NCBI GenBank assembly: GCA_025355395.1
Contig: JANXZT010000261.1
Span: forward strand, 1-12,368
Direction of reading: 5' to 3'
Origin: Betaproteobacteria bacterium
Lineage (GTDB): Bacteria; Pseudomonadota; Gammaproteobacteria; Burkholderiales; Casimicrobiaceae
DNA: 12,368 nucleotides
In this document: positions 1 through 7,160 of the stretch, piece by piece
How the letters are laid out: every line of letters starts with the position of its first letter
Position numbering within the stretch: the stretch's first letter is position 1
Made by a program: the position numbers and the translations under genes
Notes under the pieces: model-generated
Databases searched by the model: none
What the model saw: the letters and a program-made list of their open reading frames with translations, nothing else
Told to the model about the DNA's origin: nothing

Positions 1-819
1 GAAGTGTTCCGCTCCGGAACCACCGAGGTGCTAGGCAAGCTCGCTGCCGAGTTTGCCGGTGGCCAGCCGAAGGCCGACGTGCTGCTCATCGCCGATGCGG
101 CAAGCATGGAATCGCTCAAGAAGGCCGGGCGATTGATGCCCTACCCGGAGGCCAAGCTCAATGGCCTGCAGGCGGGGTCCTATGATGCCGACAAGACTTA
201 TTTCGGATCCAAGCTGATCACGACGGGCATCGCTGTCAATACCTCGGCGAAGAACCGGCCTGCGTCATTCGCCGACCTCGTCAAGCCGGAATACAAGGGC
301 CAGATTTCGATGCCGAGCCCGCTTTATTCAGGCGCGGCCGCCATCATGCTGGGCACGATGACAAGCCGCTCCGACCTCGGTTGGGGCTATTTCGAAAAAT
401 TGAAAGCGGCCGATGCCGCCGCGGTGCGCGGCAACGGCGCGGTACTGACGGCGGTCGCCACTGGTGAAAAGTCCTACGGCATCCTCGTCGACTTCATGGC
501 CTTCAACGCCAAGGCCAAGGGCTCGCCCATCGACTTCATCTTTCCGGCCGAAGGCAACCCGGCGGTGACCGAGCCGGTAGCGATCCTCAAGACCACGCAG
601 AACCCGGCTGCAGCGCGCGCATTCGTCGACTTCATTCTGTCCGACGAGGGGCAAAGGCTCGCGGTTTCGATGGGCTACATCCCCGCGAAGGCGAGCGTCG
701 GGATGCCATCCTGGCTACCTGCGGGCACTGTGATCAACATCATGCCCACGGACATCGCGAAAGTTGCCGATGCCAACAGCAGCAATCTCAAGCGCTTCGC
801 GGATCTGTTCGGGAATTGA
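1..819 (+). CDS. ABC transporter solute-binding protein, 5' end outside the window
   Basis: Periplasmic substrate-binding component of an ABC importer in the ferric-iron/2-aminoethylphosphonate/sugar-phosphate group. The reading frame is open from base 1 and stops with TGA at 817-819. About 272 residues are visible; the signal peptide and first beta-strands lie outside the window, as family members are usually 330-350 aa. Family-like segments are ADVLLIADAASMESLKKAG, ASFADLVKPEYKGQISMPSP, and a C-terminal NPAAARAFVDFILSDEGQRL followed by GYIPA, typical of these proteins. I do not see the adjacent Tyr pair that marks classical ferric-binding FbpA proteins, so iron is not assured. It is the first visible gene of an operon with the permease (911) and ATPase (2626), but is separated from the permease by a 91-bp gap holding a strong palindrome. 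The family is secure; the substrate is unknown. Confidence 0.9.
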   Translation, partial: EVFRSGTTEVLGKLAAEFAGGQPKADVLLIADAASMESLKKAGRLMPYPEAKLNGLQAGSYDADKTYFGSKLITTGIAVNTSAKNRPASFADLVKPEYKGQISMPSPLYSGAAAIMLGTMTSRSDLGWGYFEKLKAADAAAVRGNGAVLTAVATGEKSYGILVDFMAFNAKAKGSPIDFIFPAEGNPAVTEPVAILKTTQNPAAARAFVDFILSDEGQRLAVSMGYIPAKASVGMPSWLPAGTVINIMPTDIAKVADANSSNLKRFADLFGN

Positions 820-824
820 GCGGC

Positions 825-908
825 CAAAGCAGGGTCAGAGACGACTTTCGTGTGAATCCGTCAATGAACCACCCATGGTGCGCGAAAGTCGTCTCTGACC
901 CTACTTTG
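825..908. repeat. Long palindromic (REP/MITE-like) element between two ABC genes
   Basis: Two 26-nt arms, 825-850 and 883-908, are inverted copies with a single mismatch (830 against 903) around a 32-nt loop. The arm core reads AGGGTCAGAGACGACTTTCG. It contains no T run, so it is not a typical intrinsic terminator. The arm core resembles the GGGTCAGA-type palindromes scattered in intergenic DNA of proteobacteria and linked to REP-associated transposases or small non-autonomous elements; that family assignment is from memory, not a search. The element fills nearly all of the binding-protein/permease gap and ends two bases before the permease GTG. As RNA it would form a very stable stem that could protect the upstream message from 3' exonucleases and reduce downstream expression. 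Confidence 0.85.
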
Positions 909-910
909 CG

Positions 911-2638
911 GTGCCGCGCAACGGCCGTTCGGTGATTGATCCAGGAGGCCTGCGCGAGCACGCCGAAGACTACACGCTGCTGTGGGGATTGGTGCTGGTG
1001 GTGGGGGTGCTTTCGGTGCTGCCGCTCGCGCGTCTGCTGCTCGAGGGCATCGCGCCCGGCGGAGATTTTTCCGGTCATGCCTTTGACCGCGTTCTATCGA
1101 GCAGGACGACCTGGACGGCTACCGGCCATAGCCTGATCACCGCTTTGGGCGGCACCGTGGTCGCCGTTGCCGTCGGCGGCGTGGTGTCTCTCGTCGTATC
1201 GCTGACCAACATCCGTGGCCGCAATGCGTTCGTGTTCTGCTTCGTGCTGCCGATGATGATTGCGGCCCAGGTGATAGCACTCGCGTGGCTGCAGCTCTTC
1301 GGTCCCTCGAGCCCACTGCTGAACCTGATCGGGTTGGCGCCGGCGCTGGGCAGCCGCAATCCCTTGTACTCGCCCGGCGGGATCATCGTGGTGCTGGGCG
1401 TGCAGTACGCGCCGCTCATCTTCCTGACCCTGCGCGCTGGACTGCGCACGTTGCCGCGGGAGTTGGTCGAAGCAGCCCTTGCCGGTGGCGCAGGGCCGAT
1501 GACGGTATTGCGCAGCATCGTGCTGCCGCTCATGACACCGCCGCTGGTGGCTGGCATCGCATTGAGCTTCGTTTCCTGCCTGGGCAATTTCGGGATCCCC
1601 GCCCTGCTCGGCATCCCGGCCAATTACCTGGTGTTGCCCACCTTGATTTACCAGCGTCTGGCCGGGCTCGGGCCGGGAGTGCTGTCCGAAGTGTCGGTGC
1701 TCTCGATGCTGATCGGATTCATCGCCATCGTCGGCATCCTGTTGCAGGACATGATGCTAAGCCGCCGGGATTTTCGGATCAGCACGACGTCGAGCGTGGC
1801 GCGTCCGTTCGAATTGGGGCCTTGGCGCCTGCCGGTGGAAATCGGGCTCTGGTCGTTGTCGGTCATGGTGCTCGTCCTGCCACTGATCGCACTCATCCTA
1901 AGTTCTCTGGTGCCCTCGGTCGGGGTCCCGCTCAGCTCACGGACGGCCACGCTTGCCAACTACGAGTTTGTGCTGTTCGGCCACGATGCCGCCCGGCGCG
2001 CGCTGGTGAACAGCTTCGCGTTGTCGGCGACCGCGGCGATTGCGATTCCGCTGATCGCGGTGCCCCTGGCGTACTTTCTGGTGTGGCGCCGCTCGCGCCT
2101 TTTGCGCATCGTCAATCTGGTGACAGAAATGCCCTATGCGCTACCGGGTGTGGTGTTGGCAATCGCGGCGATCCTGCTGTTCCTCAAACCTCTGCCACTG
2201 CTCGGCCTTTCAATCTACAACACGGTGTGGATCATCCTGTTCTGCTACCTGGCGCGCTTTCTGGTGCTGGGTTTGCGTCCCGTCATCAGCGGCTATTACC
2301 AGATCGATCGAACCCTCGAGGAAGCGTCGCAGATCGCCGGAGCGCGGCTTTTCCGGCGCCTGCGCAGCATCATCTTTCCCCTGGTCGCCCCGGCGGCCAG
2401 CGCCGGGGCATTGCTGATTTTCCTGACCGCATTCAACGAGCTCACTGTCTCGGCACTGCTGTGGTCCTCCGGCTCGGAGACGCTGGGCGTGATTTTCTTT
2501 TCATTTGCGCAAGGCGGCGATTCGACCTACGCGGCAGCCTTGGGAACACTCACCGTCCTTGTCACCACCGCGCTCATGTTGTCGACCCTGCTCGTGGCCG
2601 GCAAGCTACCCTTGGGAGTCCTCCCGTGGCGCGACTGA
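911..2638 (+). CDS. ABC transporter permease, fused two-domain type
   Basis: Inner-membrane permease of the importer, 575 aa, with two tandem BPD_transp_1 domains in one chain as in FbpB/AfuB/PhnU2-type proteins. The first domain spans roughly residues 70-280 and the second 360-565. Each carries the cytoplasmic EAA loop that docks the ATPase: EAALAGGAGPMTVLRSIVLP at about 187-206 and EASQIAGARLFRRLRSIIFP at about 471-490. Many hydrophobic helices are visible, the first at about 24-45. The GTG at 911 is the earliest possible start, since an in-frame TGA lies at 896-898; it has no clear Shine-Dalgarno because the palindromic repeat ends at 908. GTG 932 is the next option. The 3' end overlaps the ATPase start by 13 bp. 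The lack of a good ribosome site is odd and may reflect the repeat insertion. Confidence 0.92.
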   Translation: MPRNGRSVIDPGGLREHAEDYTLLWGLVLVVGVLSVLPLARLLLEGIAPGGDFSGHAFDRVLSSRTTWTATGHSLITALGGTVVAVAVGGVVSLVVSLTNIRGRNAFVFCFVLPMMIAAQVIALAWLQLFGPSSPLLNLIGLAPALGSRNPLYSPGGIIVVLGVQYAPLIFLTLRAGLRTLPRELVEAALAGGAGPMTVLRSIVLPLMTPPLVAGIALSFVSCLGNFGIPALLGIPANYLVLPTLIYQRLAGLGPGVLSEVSVLSMLIGFIAIVGILLQDMMLSRRDFRISTTSSVARPFELGPWRLPVEIGLWSLSVMVLVLPLIALILSSLVPSVGVPLSSRTATLANYEFVLFGHDAARRALVNSFALSATAAIAIPLIAVPLAYFLVWRRSRLLRIVNLVTEMPYALPGVVLAIAAILLFLKPLPLLGLSIYNTVWIILFCYLARFLVLGLRPVISGYYQIDRTLEEASQIAGARLFRRLRSIIFPLVAPAASAGALLIFLTAFNELTVSALLWSSGSETLGVIFFSFAQGGDSTYAAALGTLTVLVTTALMLSTLLVAGKLPLGVLPWRD

Positions 2639-3702
2639 CAATCGACCAGGTAAGCAAATCGTTTGGCGCTTTCCGGGCGTTGAACAACGTCTCGCTCGAA
2701 GTGAAGGATGGCGAATTCATGGCCGTCCTTGGCGCGTCGGGTTGTGGCAAGACCACACTTCTGCGGCAGATCGCCGGGTTCGACAAGCTCGATGCCGGCC
2801 GCATCCTGATCGGCGACACGGTGGTTTCCACTCCGCGCAGTCACGTTCCTCCCGAACGGCGCCGCATCGGCATCGTATTCCAGTCGTATGCCTTGTGGCC
2901 GCACATGAGCGTCGCCGAAAACATCGCGTTCGGTCTCGCGGTCGCGGGCATCAAAGACCCCGAACGCTCGCGCCGGGTCGCTGCCGCGCTCACTCTGGTC
3001 GAACTCGACGGCTTCGGCGAGCGCAGGCCGGCCCTGCTGTCGGGTGGGCAACGCCAGCGCGTGGCGCTCGCGCGCTGCCTCGTGACCGAACCGTCGCTGG
3101 TGCTGCTGGACGAGCCGCTCGCCAATCTCGACGTCCATCTGCGCGCGTCGATGGAAGACGAGTTCGCCCGGTTTCATGCGCGGACCGGCACCACCATGAT
3201 CTACATCACCCACGATCAGGCCGAAGCCATGGCGCTCGCCGATCGCATCGCGGTGATGGACAGTGGCCGCTTGCTGCAAGTGGCCACACCTTCCGAGCTT
3301 TATCGCGAGCCGGCCGACGAAACGGTCGCCGGGTTTATCGGCGAAGGCATGGTGCTGCCGGTCGATGTCCAGTCGGTGGACGCGGACGGGCGCTGTTGGA
3401 CAACCCTTTACGGCCACCACGTGCGAATGCGTTGCGCGAAGACGCAAAAGCCGGCCGCGGCGCGCGCCTGCCTGCGTGCCCGCGATCTCAGAATCGTCGC
3501 ACTGAGCGCCGAAGGCATTGCCGCCCGCATCGACCGCGCCATCTATCAAGGCGGTTATTTCCGGCTCGAAGCGCACCTCGAGGCGGCCCCCGAAAAGCCG
3601 CTGCACCTCGCCGCGTCCGAGCCCTTCAATGTCGCGCCCGGGATGGCGATCAAGCTCGCCGTGGCTGACGGCTGGATCATCCCCGGATCGGAAGGGCATT
3701 AG
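2626..3702 (+). CDS. ABC transporter ATP-binding protein
   Basis: Cytoplasmic ATPase that powers the importer, 358 aa, the usual length for the FbpC/PotA/PhnT group. Visible motifs are Walker A GASGCGKTT (36-44), the Q-loop Gln86 in VFQSYALWP, the signature LSGGQRQR (138-145), Walker B LVLLDEP (158-164), the D-loop ANLD and the switch His196 in YITHDQAEA. Residues after about 240 form a TOBE-like C-terminal extension, as in MalK/PotA-type ATPases. The start is GTG 2626, giving VARLTIDQVSKSFG at the expected N-terminus; GGGAG at 2614-2618 is a well-spaced ribosome site. It overlaps the permease by 13 bp, which supports coupled translation. The frame stays open upstream to about 1285, but that part is out-of-frame permease sequence and is not included. 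Confidence 0.95.
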   Translation: MARLTIDQVSKSFGAFRALNNVSLEVKDGEFMAVLGASGCGKTTLLRQIAGFDKLDAGRILIGDTVVSTPRSHVPPERRRIGIVFQSYALWPHMSVAENIAFGLAVAGIKDPERSRRVAAALTLVELDGFGERRPALLSGGQRQRVALARCLVTEPSLVLLDEPLANLDVHLRASMEDEFARFHARTGTTMIYITHDQAEAMALADRIAVMDSGRLLQVATPSELYREPADETVAGFIGEGMVLPVDVQSVDADGRCWTTLYGHHVRMRCAKTQKPAAARACLRARDLRIVALSAEGIAARIDRAIYQGGYFRLEAHLEAAPEKPLHLAASEPFNVAPGMAIKLAVADGWIIPGSEGH

Positions 3703-3704
3703 GC

Positions 3705-4853
3705 GTGCGCCTGGTTCTTCACGGCGGTTTCGCCGAAAAGGGACGTACCTGTCTCGGGATCGAGAGCGGCGGCTACCGACTCTTGCTCGATGCGGGTGTC
3801 AAGACCAGCGCCCGCGGACGTGACTATTATCCGGCGATCTCTCCCGCCGCCTTGCGGGCGACCGACGCGATTGTCCTGACCCATGCGCACGAGGATCATC
3901 TCGGAGCGCTCGGGTGGTGCATCGCCGAAGGTTTCAGGGGCCGTATTTTCATGACGCCTGAAAGCCGGCGTGAAGCCGATCAGTGCATGCGCAACTATGC
4001 CGAACCAGAACACGTGGCGCTCGTCAACCACGCCAACCTCGAGCGCCTGCCGGTCGGGCCCTGCGCGCTCGAGCTTGGCCCATTACGCATCGACACCGGC
4101 CGCTCGGGCCATGTTGCCGGAGGCCTATGGTGCGTCGTCAGAGACGGTCAGGTCACCTTCGGCTACTGCGGCGACGTGGTCCCGGCGAGTCCCGTGTTCA
4201 CGATGGATCCGCTTCCCGCGTGCCGCGCAATCGCCATCGACGCTTCCTATGGTGACGACGCCGTTGCCGCTCCCGTCCGCGCTGCGCAAGTCAGGGAGTG
4301 GATTGCCGCTCACCCCGAAGGCTGCGTGTTGCCGACGCCGCTTTATGGCCGCTCGGTCGAGCTCCTGGGCATTGTCGCGGGGCCGGTCGCACTCGCGCCG
4401 GGGATGAGGGAGGCGCTTCGTATTCAGATTGACGGTTGCGATTGGCTCGCGGCGGGTGCCGCCGAAATGCTCGCGACGCGCCTCGCCACCGCGACCGACT
4501 GGCGCCCGCACACTGCATTGCCGCCGGCAGCCTTGCTGTGCCATGACGGCATGGGCATGGCGGGTCCCACGCGCCCAATACTCGACGCTGCGAGCGCGCA
4601 ACGGCATCCCACGCTCTTCACCGGTCACCTGCCAGCGGGCAGTCCGGGTGAGAGCATGGTGGCGGGCGGACTCGCTCACTGGATCCGGCTGCCAACCCAC
4701 CCTACGCTCACCGAAAACATTGCGATTATCGCGGCCTGCGGTGCGCAAACGGTGCTCGGCCATTCGTGCGATCACGCCGTTCTGTCGCGACTCGCCGCAC
4801 ACTTGCCGCCATTGCGCGCCGATCTCGCGACCGGCGACTCTATCGACTTGTGA
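3705..4853 (+). CDS. Metallo-beta-lactamase-fold hydrolase, beta-CASP-like
   Basis: Predicted cytoplasmic metal-dependent hydrolase, 382 aa, without a signal peptide. The MBL metal site is complete: HAHEDH (His60, His62, Asp64, His65), His136 in GRSGHVAGG and Asp157 in GYCGD. The layout resembles beta-CASP proteins (CPSF/RNase J-type): GRTCLGIESGGYRLLLDAG near the N-terminus, an inserted domain from about 195-300 beginning VLPTPLYGRSVEL, then LFTGHLPAG, PTHPTLTEN (His332) and TVLGHS (His353). Similarity to the family is distant, so nuclease activity is not assured; phosphodiesterase or another ester hydrolase activity is possible. GTG 3705 starts two bases after the ATPase stop, with GGAAGGG at 3690-3696 as ribosome site. 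Its position between an importer and a nucleotidase suggests processing of the imported compound. Confidence 0.85.
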   Translation: MRLVLHGGFAEKGRTCLGIESGGYRLLLDAGVKTSARGRDYYPAISPAALRATDAIVLTHAHEDHLGALGWCIAEGFRGRIFMTPESRREADQCMRNYAEPEHVALVNHANLERLPVGPCALELGPLRIDTGRSGHVAGGLWCVVRDGQVTFGYCGDVVPASPVFTMDPLPACRAIAIDASYGDDAVAAPVRAAQVREWIAAHPEGCVLPTPLYGRSVELLGIVAGPVALAPGMREALRIQIDGCDWLAAGAAEMLATRLATATDWRPHTALPPAALLCHDGMGMAGPTRPILDAASAQRHPTLFTGHLPAGSPGESMVAGGLAHWIRLPTHPTLTENIAIIAACGAQTVLGHSCDHAVLSRLAAHLPPLRADLATGDSIDL

Positions 4854-4867
4854 TCTCGCGAGTGCGC

Positions 4868-5632
4868 ATGCGCATACTGGTTTGCAACGATGACGGCATC
4901 GGAGCACCCGGCATCGGGCTGCTCGCGCAAGCCGCTGTCGCCATCGGCTCGGACGTCTGGATCGTTGCGCCCGAGCGCAAATGGACCGCAGCAAGCCATC
5001 AGATATCCTTCGATCGCGACCTCACGCTTACCCGCACCGGCGAACGCATTTACGTCTGCTCGGGCGCCCCGGCCGACTGCGTGGTCGCGGCGATGGGCGT
5101 CCTCTTTCGCGACGAATGCAAGCCGGAACTGGTGCTTGCCGGGGTCAACGACAAGCCCAACGTCGGCGAGGACATCGCGTATTCCGGCACCATGGCCATC
5201 GCCCGGGAAGCGACCTTCTGGGGCGTGCCGGCGATCGCCGTGTCCCAGGTGAACGGGGTGAGCGATGGCTTATGCGAGCTACCAACCCTGCGCCGCCTGC
5301 TGCAGGTGCTGTGGCGGTACCGCCAGGATTGGGCCACCGGCGGGCACTGGTTGAGCGTCAACCTGCCGGCAGCACTGCCCGCTGGAATCGCACAGGCGCG
5401 CGTTGGCAAAGACAAGATCGCGGGCACTTGCGATGTGCTCGCGACGACTTCCGAGCGCATCACGTATCGGATCAGGCGTGAACGGCCGGGCACCACGACT
5501 CCAGGCGACGAGAACGCGCACATCGCCGCTGGGCATATCGCAATAGTGCGCCATGGTTGGCTCAATGACGCAGCCTTGCCGGAATCGGTCGTTGCGACGT
5601 GGAATGACGCCATGATCCGACCAGAAAAGTGA
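4868..5632 (+). CDS. SurE-like 5'/3'-nucleotidase
   Basis: SurE-family phosphatase, 254 aa, similar in length to E. coli SurE (253 aa), expected to remove phosphate from nucleoside monophosphates or related esters in the cytoplasm. The N-terminus MRILVCNDDGIGAPGI holds the metal-binding Asp8-Asp9; APERKWTAAS (34-43) is the second motif; AGVNDKPNVGEDIAYSGT (91-108) holds the conserved Asn94. At the position of SurE's metal-contacting Ser (RSGAS in E. coli) this protein has Thr40. The ATG at 4868 matches the family N-terminus; in-frame GTGs at 4862 and 4850 are alternatives, and the latter overlaps the upstream stop as GTGA. No strong ribosome site is seen, so coupling to the MBL gene 14 bp upstream is likely. 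surE usually sits beside pcm/rpoS, so here it is probably a specialised operon paralogue rather than the housekeeping copy. Confidence 0.88.
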   Translation: MRILVCNDDGIGAPGIGLLAQAAVAIGSDVWIVAPERKWTAASHQISFDRDLTLTRTGERIYVCSGAPADCVVAAMGVLFRDECKPELVLAGVNDKPNVGEDIAYSGTMAIAREATFWGVPAIAVSQVNGVSDGLCELPTLRRLLQVLWRYRQDWATGGHWLSVNLPAALPAGIAQARVGKDKIAGTCDVLATTSERITYRIRRERPGTTTPGDENAHIAAGHIAIVRHGWLNDAALPESVVATWNDAMIRPEK

Positions 5633-5861
5633 ACTTCGCCGGCCAGTCGCACTCGACACGGTAAAATCTGTGGCCGCATGTGTGGCCGCTTGGGGCCCGG
5701 AAGTGCCTTGGGGACTCGGGGCCCTCACCCGAAACTCCTTCTTGGCACGTGTCCGGGGCGCAATTGCATTGCGCAAGAGCTTGAATTAAATGGAATAGTC
5801 GGTCGAAGTATGGCCGAATCGTGCCCGAATCGTTCCGACACCCAACAAGAATCAACCCGAA
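5633..5861. other. Intergenic region upstream of ispG
   Basis: These 229 bp lie between the nucleotidase and ispG. They hold two adjacent 12-bp direct repeats (TGTGGCCGCATG/TGTGGCCGCTTG, 5669-5692), two self-complementary GGGGCCC blocks 26 bp apart (5692-5698 and 5718-5724), and a 6-bp inverted repeat GCGCAA-TTGCA-TTGCGC at 5758-5774. A TAAAAT (5662-5667) and a TTAAAT (5786-5791) could be -10 boxes, but neither has a convincing -35, so no promoter is called. No terminator with a T run is seen after the nucleotidase gene. Short open frames here show no protein-like features. Confidence 0.6.
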
Positions 5862-7160
5862 ATGAGACCACTCAATAGACCGCCCATTATTCGTCGCCGC
5901 TCGCGCACCGTGCTGGTCGGCGGCATCCCGATCGGCGGCGGCGCGCCCATCGTCGTACAGTCGATGACCAACACCGACACCGCCGACGTGGCGGCCACGG
6001 TTACCCAGGTGAAAGCACTCGCCGATGCGGGCTCGGAACTGGTGCGCATCTCGGTCAATACCGCCGAAGCCGCGGCCGCCGTGCCGGTGATCCGCATGCG
6101 CCTCGATGCGCTCGGCTGCGCAGTGCCGCTCATCGGCGACTTTCATTTCAACGGTCACAAGCTGCTCACCAATTTCCCGGAATGCGCGCGGACGCTCGCG
6201 AAGTATCGAATCAATCCCGGTAATGTCGGCAAGGGCAGCAAGCACGAACCACAGTTTGCCGTGATGGTCGAGAAGGCCATCGATTTCGGCAAGCCGGTGC
6301 GTATCGGCGTCAACTGGGGGAGCCTCGACCAGGACCTCCTTGCGAGCCTGATGGACGAAAACGCAAGGTCGGTCAATCCGCTCGACGCGGCGCGGGTAAT
6401 GCGGGAAGCGCTCATCACGTCGGCGATTCGAAGTGCGCAATTTGCCGAGGCGCTGGGGCTGCCTGGCGACCGGATCATCCTCGCGTGCAAAGTGTCCAGC
6501 GTCCAGGACTTGATCGCCGTATATAGCGAGCTCGCGCAGCGGTGCGACTATCCCCTGCATCTGGGCCTTACCGAAGCCGGCATGGGCTCCAAAGGCATCG
6601 TCGCATCGACCGCTGCGATCGCGGTGCTGCTGCAACAGGGTGTGGGCGACACCATCCGCATCTCGCTCACCCCGGAGCCCAATGGCGATCGGACGCGGGA
6701 GGTTGTCGTCGCGCAGGAGATCCTGCAAACGATGGGCCTCCGCTCGTTCGCGCCGCTGGTGAGTGCGTGCCCGGGCTGCGGCCGCACCTCCAGCGAGTTC
6801 TTCCAGGAGCTTGCCAACAACATCCAGACGTACCTGCGAGAGCAGATGCCGCGATGGCGCGAGCGGTACACGGGGGTCGAGAATATGACCGTCGCCGTGA
6901 TGGGCTGCGTCGTCAACGGGCCGGGCGAATCGAAGATGGCGAATATCGGCATCAGCCTTCCCGGCACCGGAGAAGTGCCGGTCGCGCCGGTCTACGTCGA
7001 TGGCCAGAAAACGGTCACGCTCAAGGGCGCCCGGATCGCCGAGGAGTTCGAGCAGATCATCAACGACTATGTCCGGTCGACCTACGGCGGCGAGGCCCCG
7101 GCGGCGCACCTGCGGCCCGAGAAGAAGTCGATCAGCATCCGCTCCGTGCAAGAGCGGTGA
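5862..7160 (+). CDS. ispG: 4-hydroxy-3-methylbut-2-en-1-yl diphosphate synthase (IspG/GcpE)
   Basis: Cytoplasmic [4Fe-4S] enzyme of the MEP isoprenoid pathway that converts MEcPP to HMBPP. Length is 432 aa, longer than the 372 aa of E. coli and in line with betaproteobacterial forms. Recognisable parts are the TIM-barrel start APIVVQSMTNTDTADV (28-43), GDFHFNGH (92-99), NPGNVGKGSK (118-127), and the C-terminal cluster domain with SACPGCGRTSSEF (Cys303, Cys306) and AVMGCVVNGPGES (Cys349, Glu356), which supply the three cluster cysteines and the fourth ligand. ATG 5862 puts the conserved barrel at the usual place; the ribosome site is weak. The last 29 bp overlap the 3' end of ispD on the other strand. 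ispG often has rodZ-like or hisS neighbours; here neither is present. Confidence 0.97.
   Translation: MRPLNRPPIIRRRSRTVLVGGIPIGGGAPIVVQSMTNTDTADVAATVTQVKALADAGSELVRISVNTAEAAAAVPVIRMRLDALGCAVPLIGDFHFNGHKLLTNFPECARTLAKYRINPGNVGKGSKHEPQFAVMVEKAIDFGKPVRIGVNWGSLDQDLLASLMDENARSVNPLDAARVMREALITSAIRSAQFAEALGLPGDRIILACKVSSVQDLIAVYSELAQRCDYPLHLGLTEAGMGSKGIVASTAAIAVLLQQGVGDTIRISLTPEPNGDRTREVVVAQEILQTMGLRSFAPLVSACPGCGRTSSEFFQELANNIQTYLREQMPRWRERYTGVENMTVAVMGCVVNGPGESKMANIGISLPGTGEVPVAPVYVDGQKTVTLKGARIAEEFEQIINDYVRSTYGGEAPAAHLRPEKKSISIRSVQER

Noticed and set aside
832..902. Intrinsic terminator after the binding-protein gene
   Set aside because: The stem is strong but no T run follows on either strand, and the arms extend further than needed; it fits a repeat element better.
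1285..2625. Long upstream extension of the ATPase frame through the permease gene
   Set aside because: The ABC ATPase fold begins at GTG 2626; the extension is out-of-frame permease sequence rich in Arg, Ala and Pro.
5678..5878. Small plus-strand frame of 66 codons before ispG
   Set aside because: No ribosome site, no family features, and it runs into ispG in another frame.
5562..7151. Open frame of about 529 codons on the minus strand, opposite ispG
   Set aside because: It is antisense to a well-conserved ispG; the product is rich in Arg, His and Asp with no recognisable motif, as expected from the opposite strand of GC-rich coding DNA.
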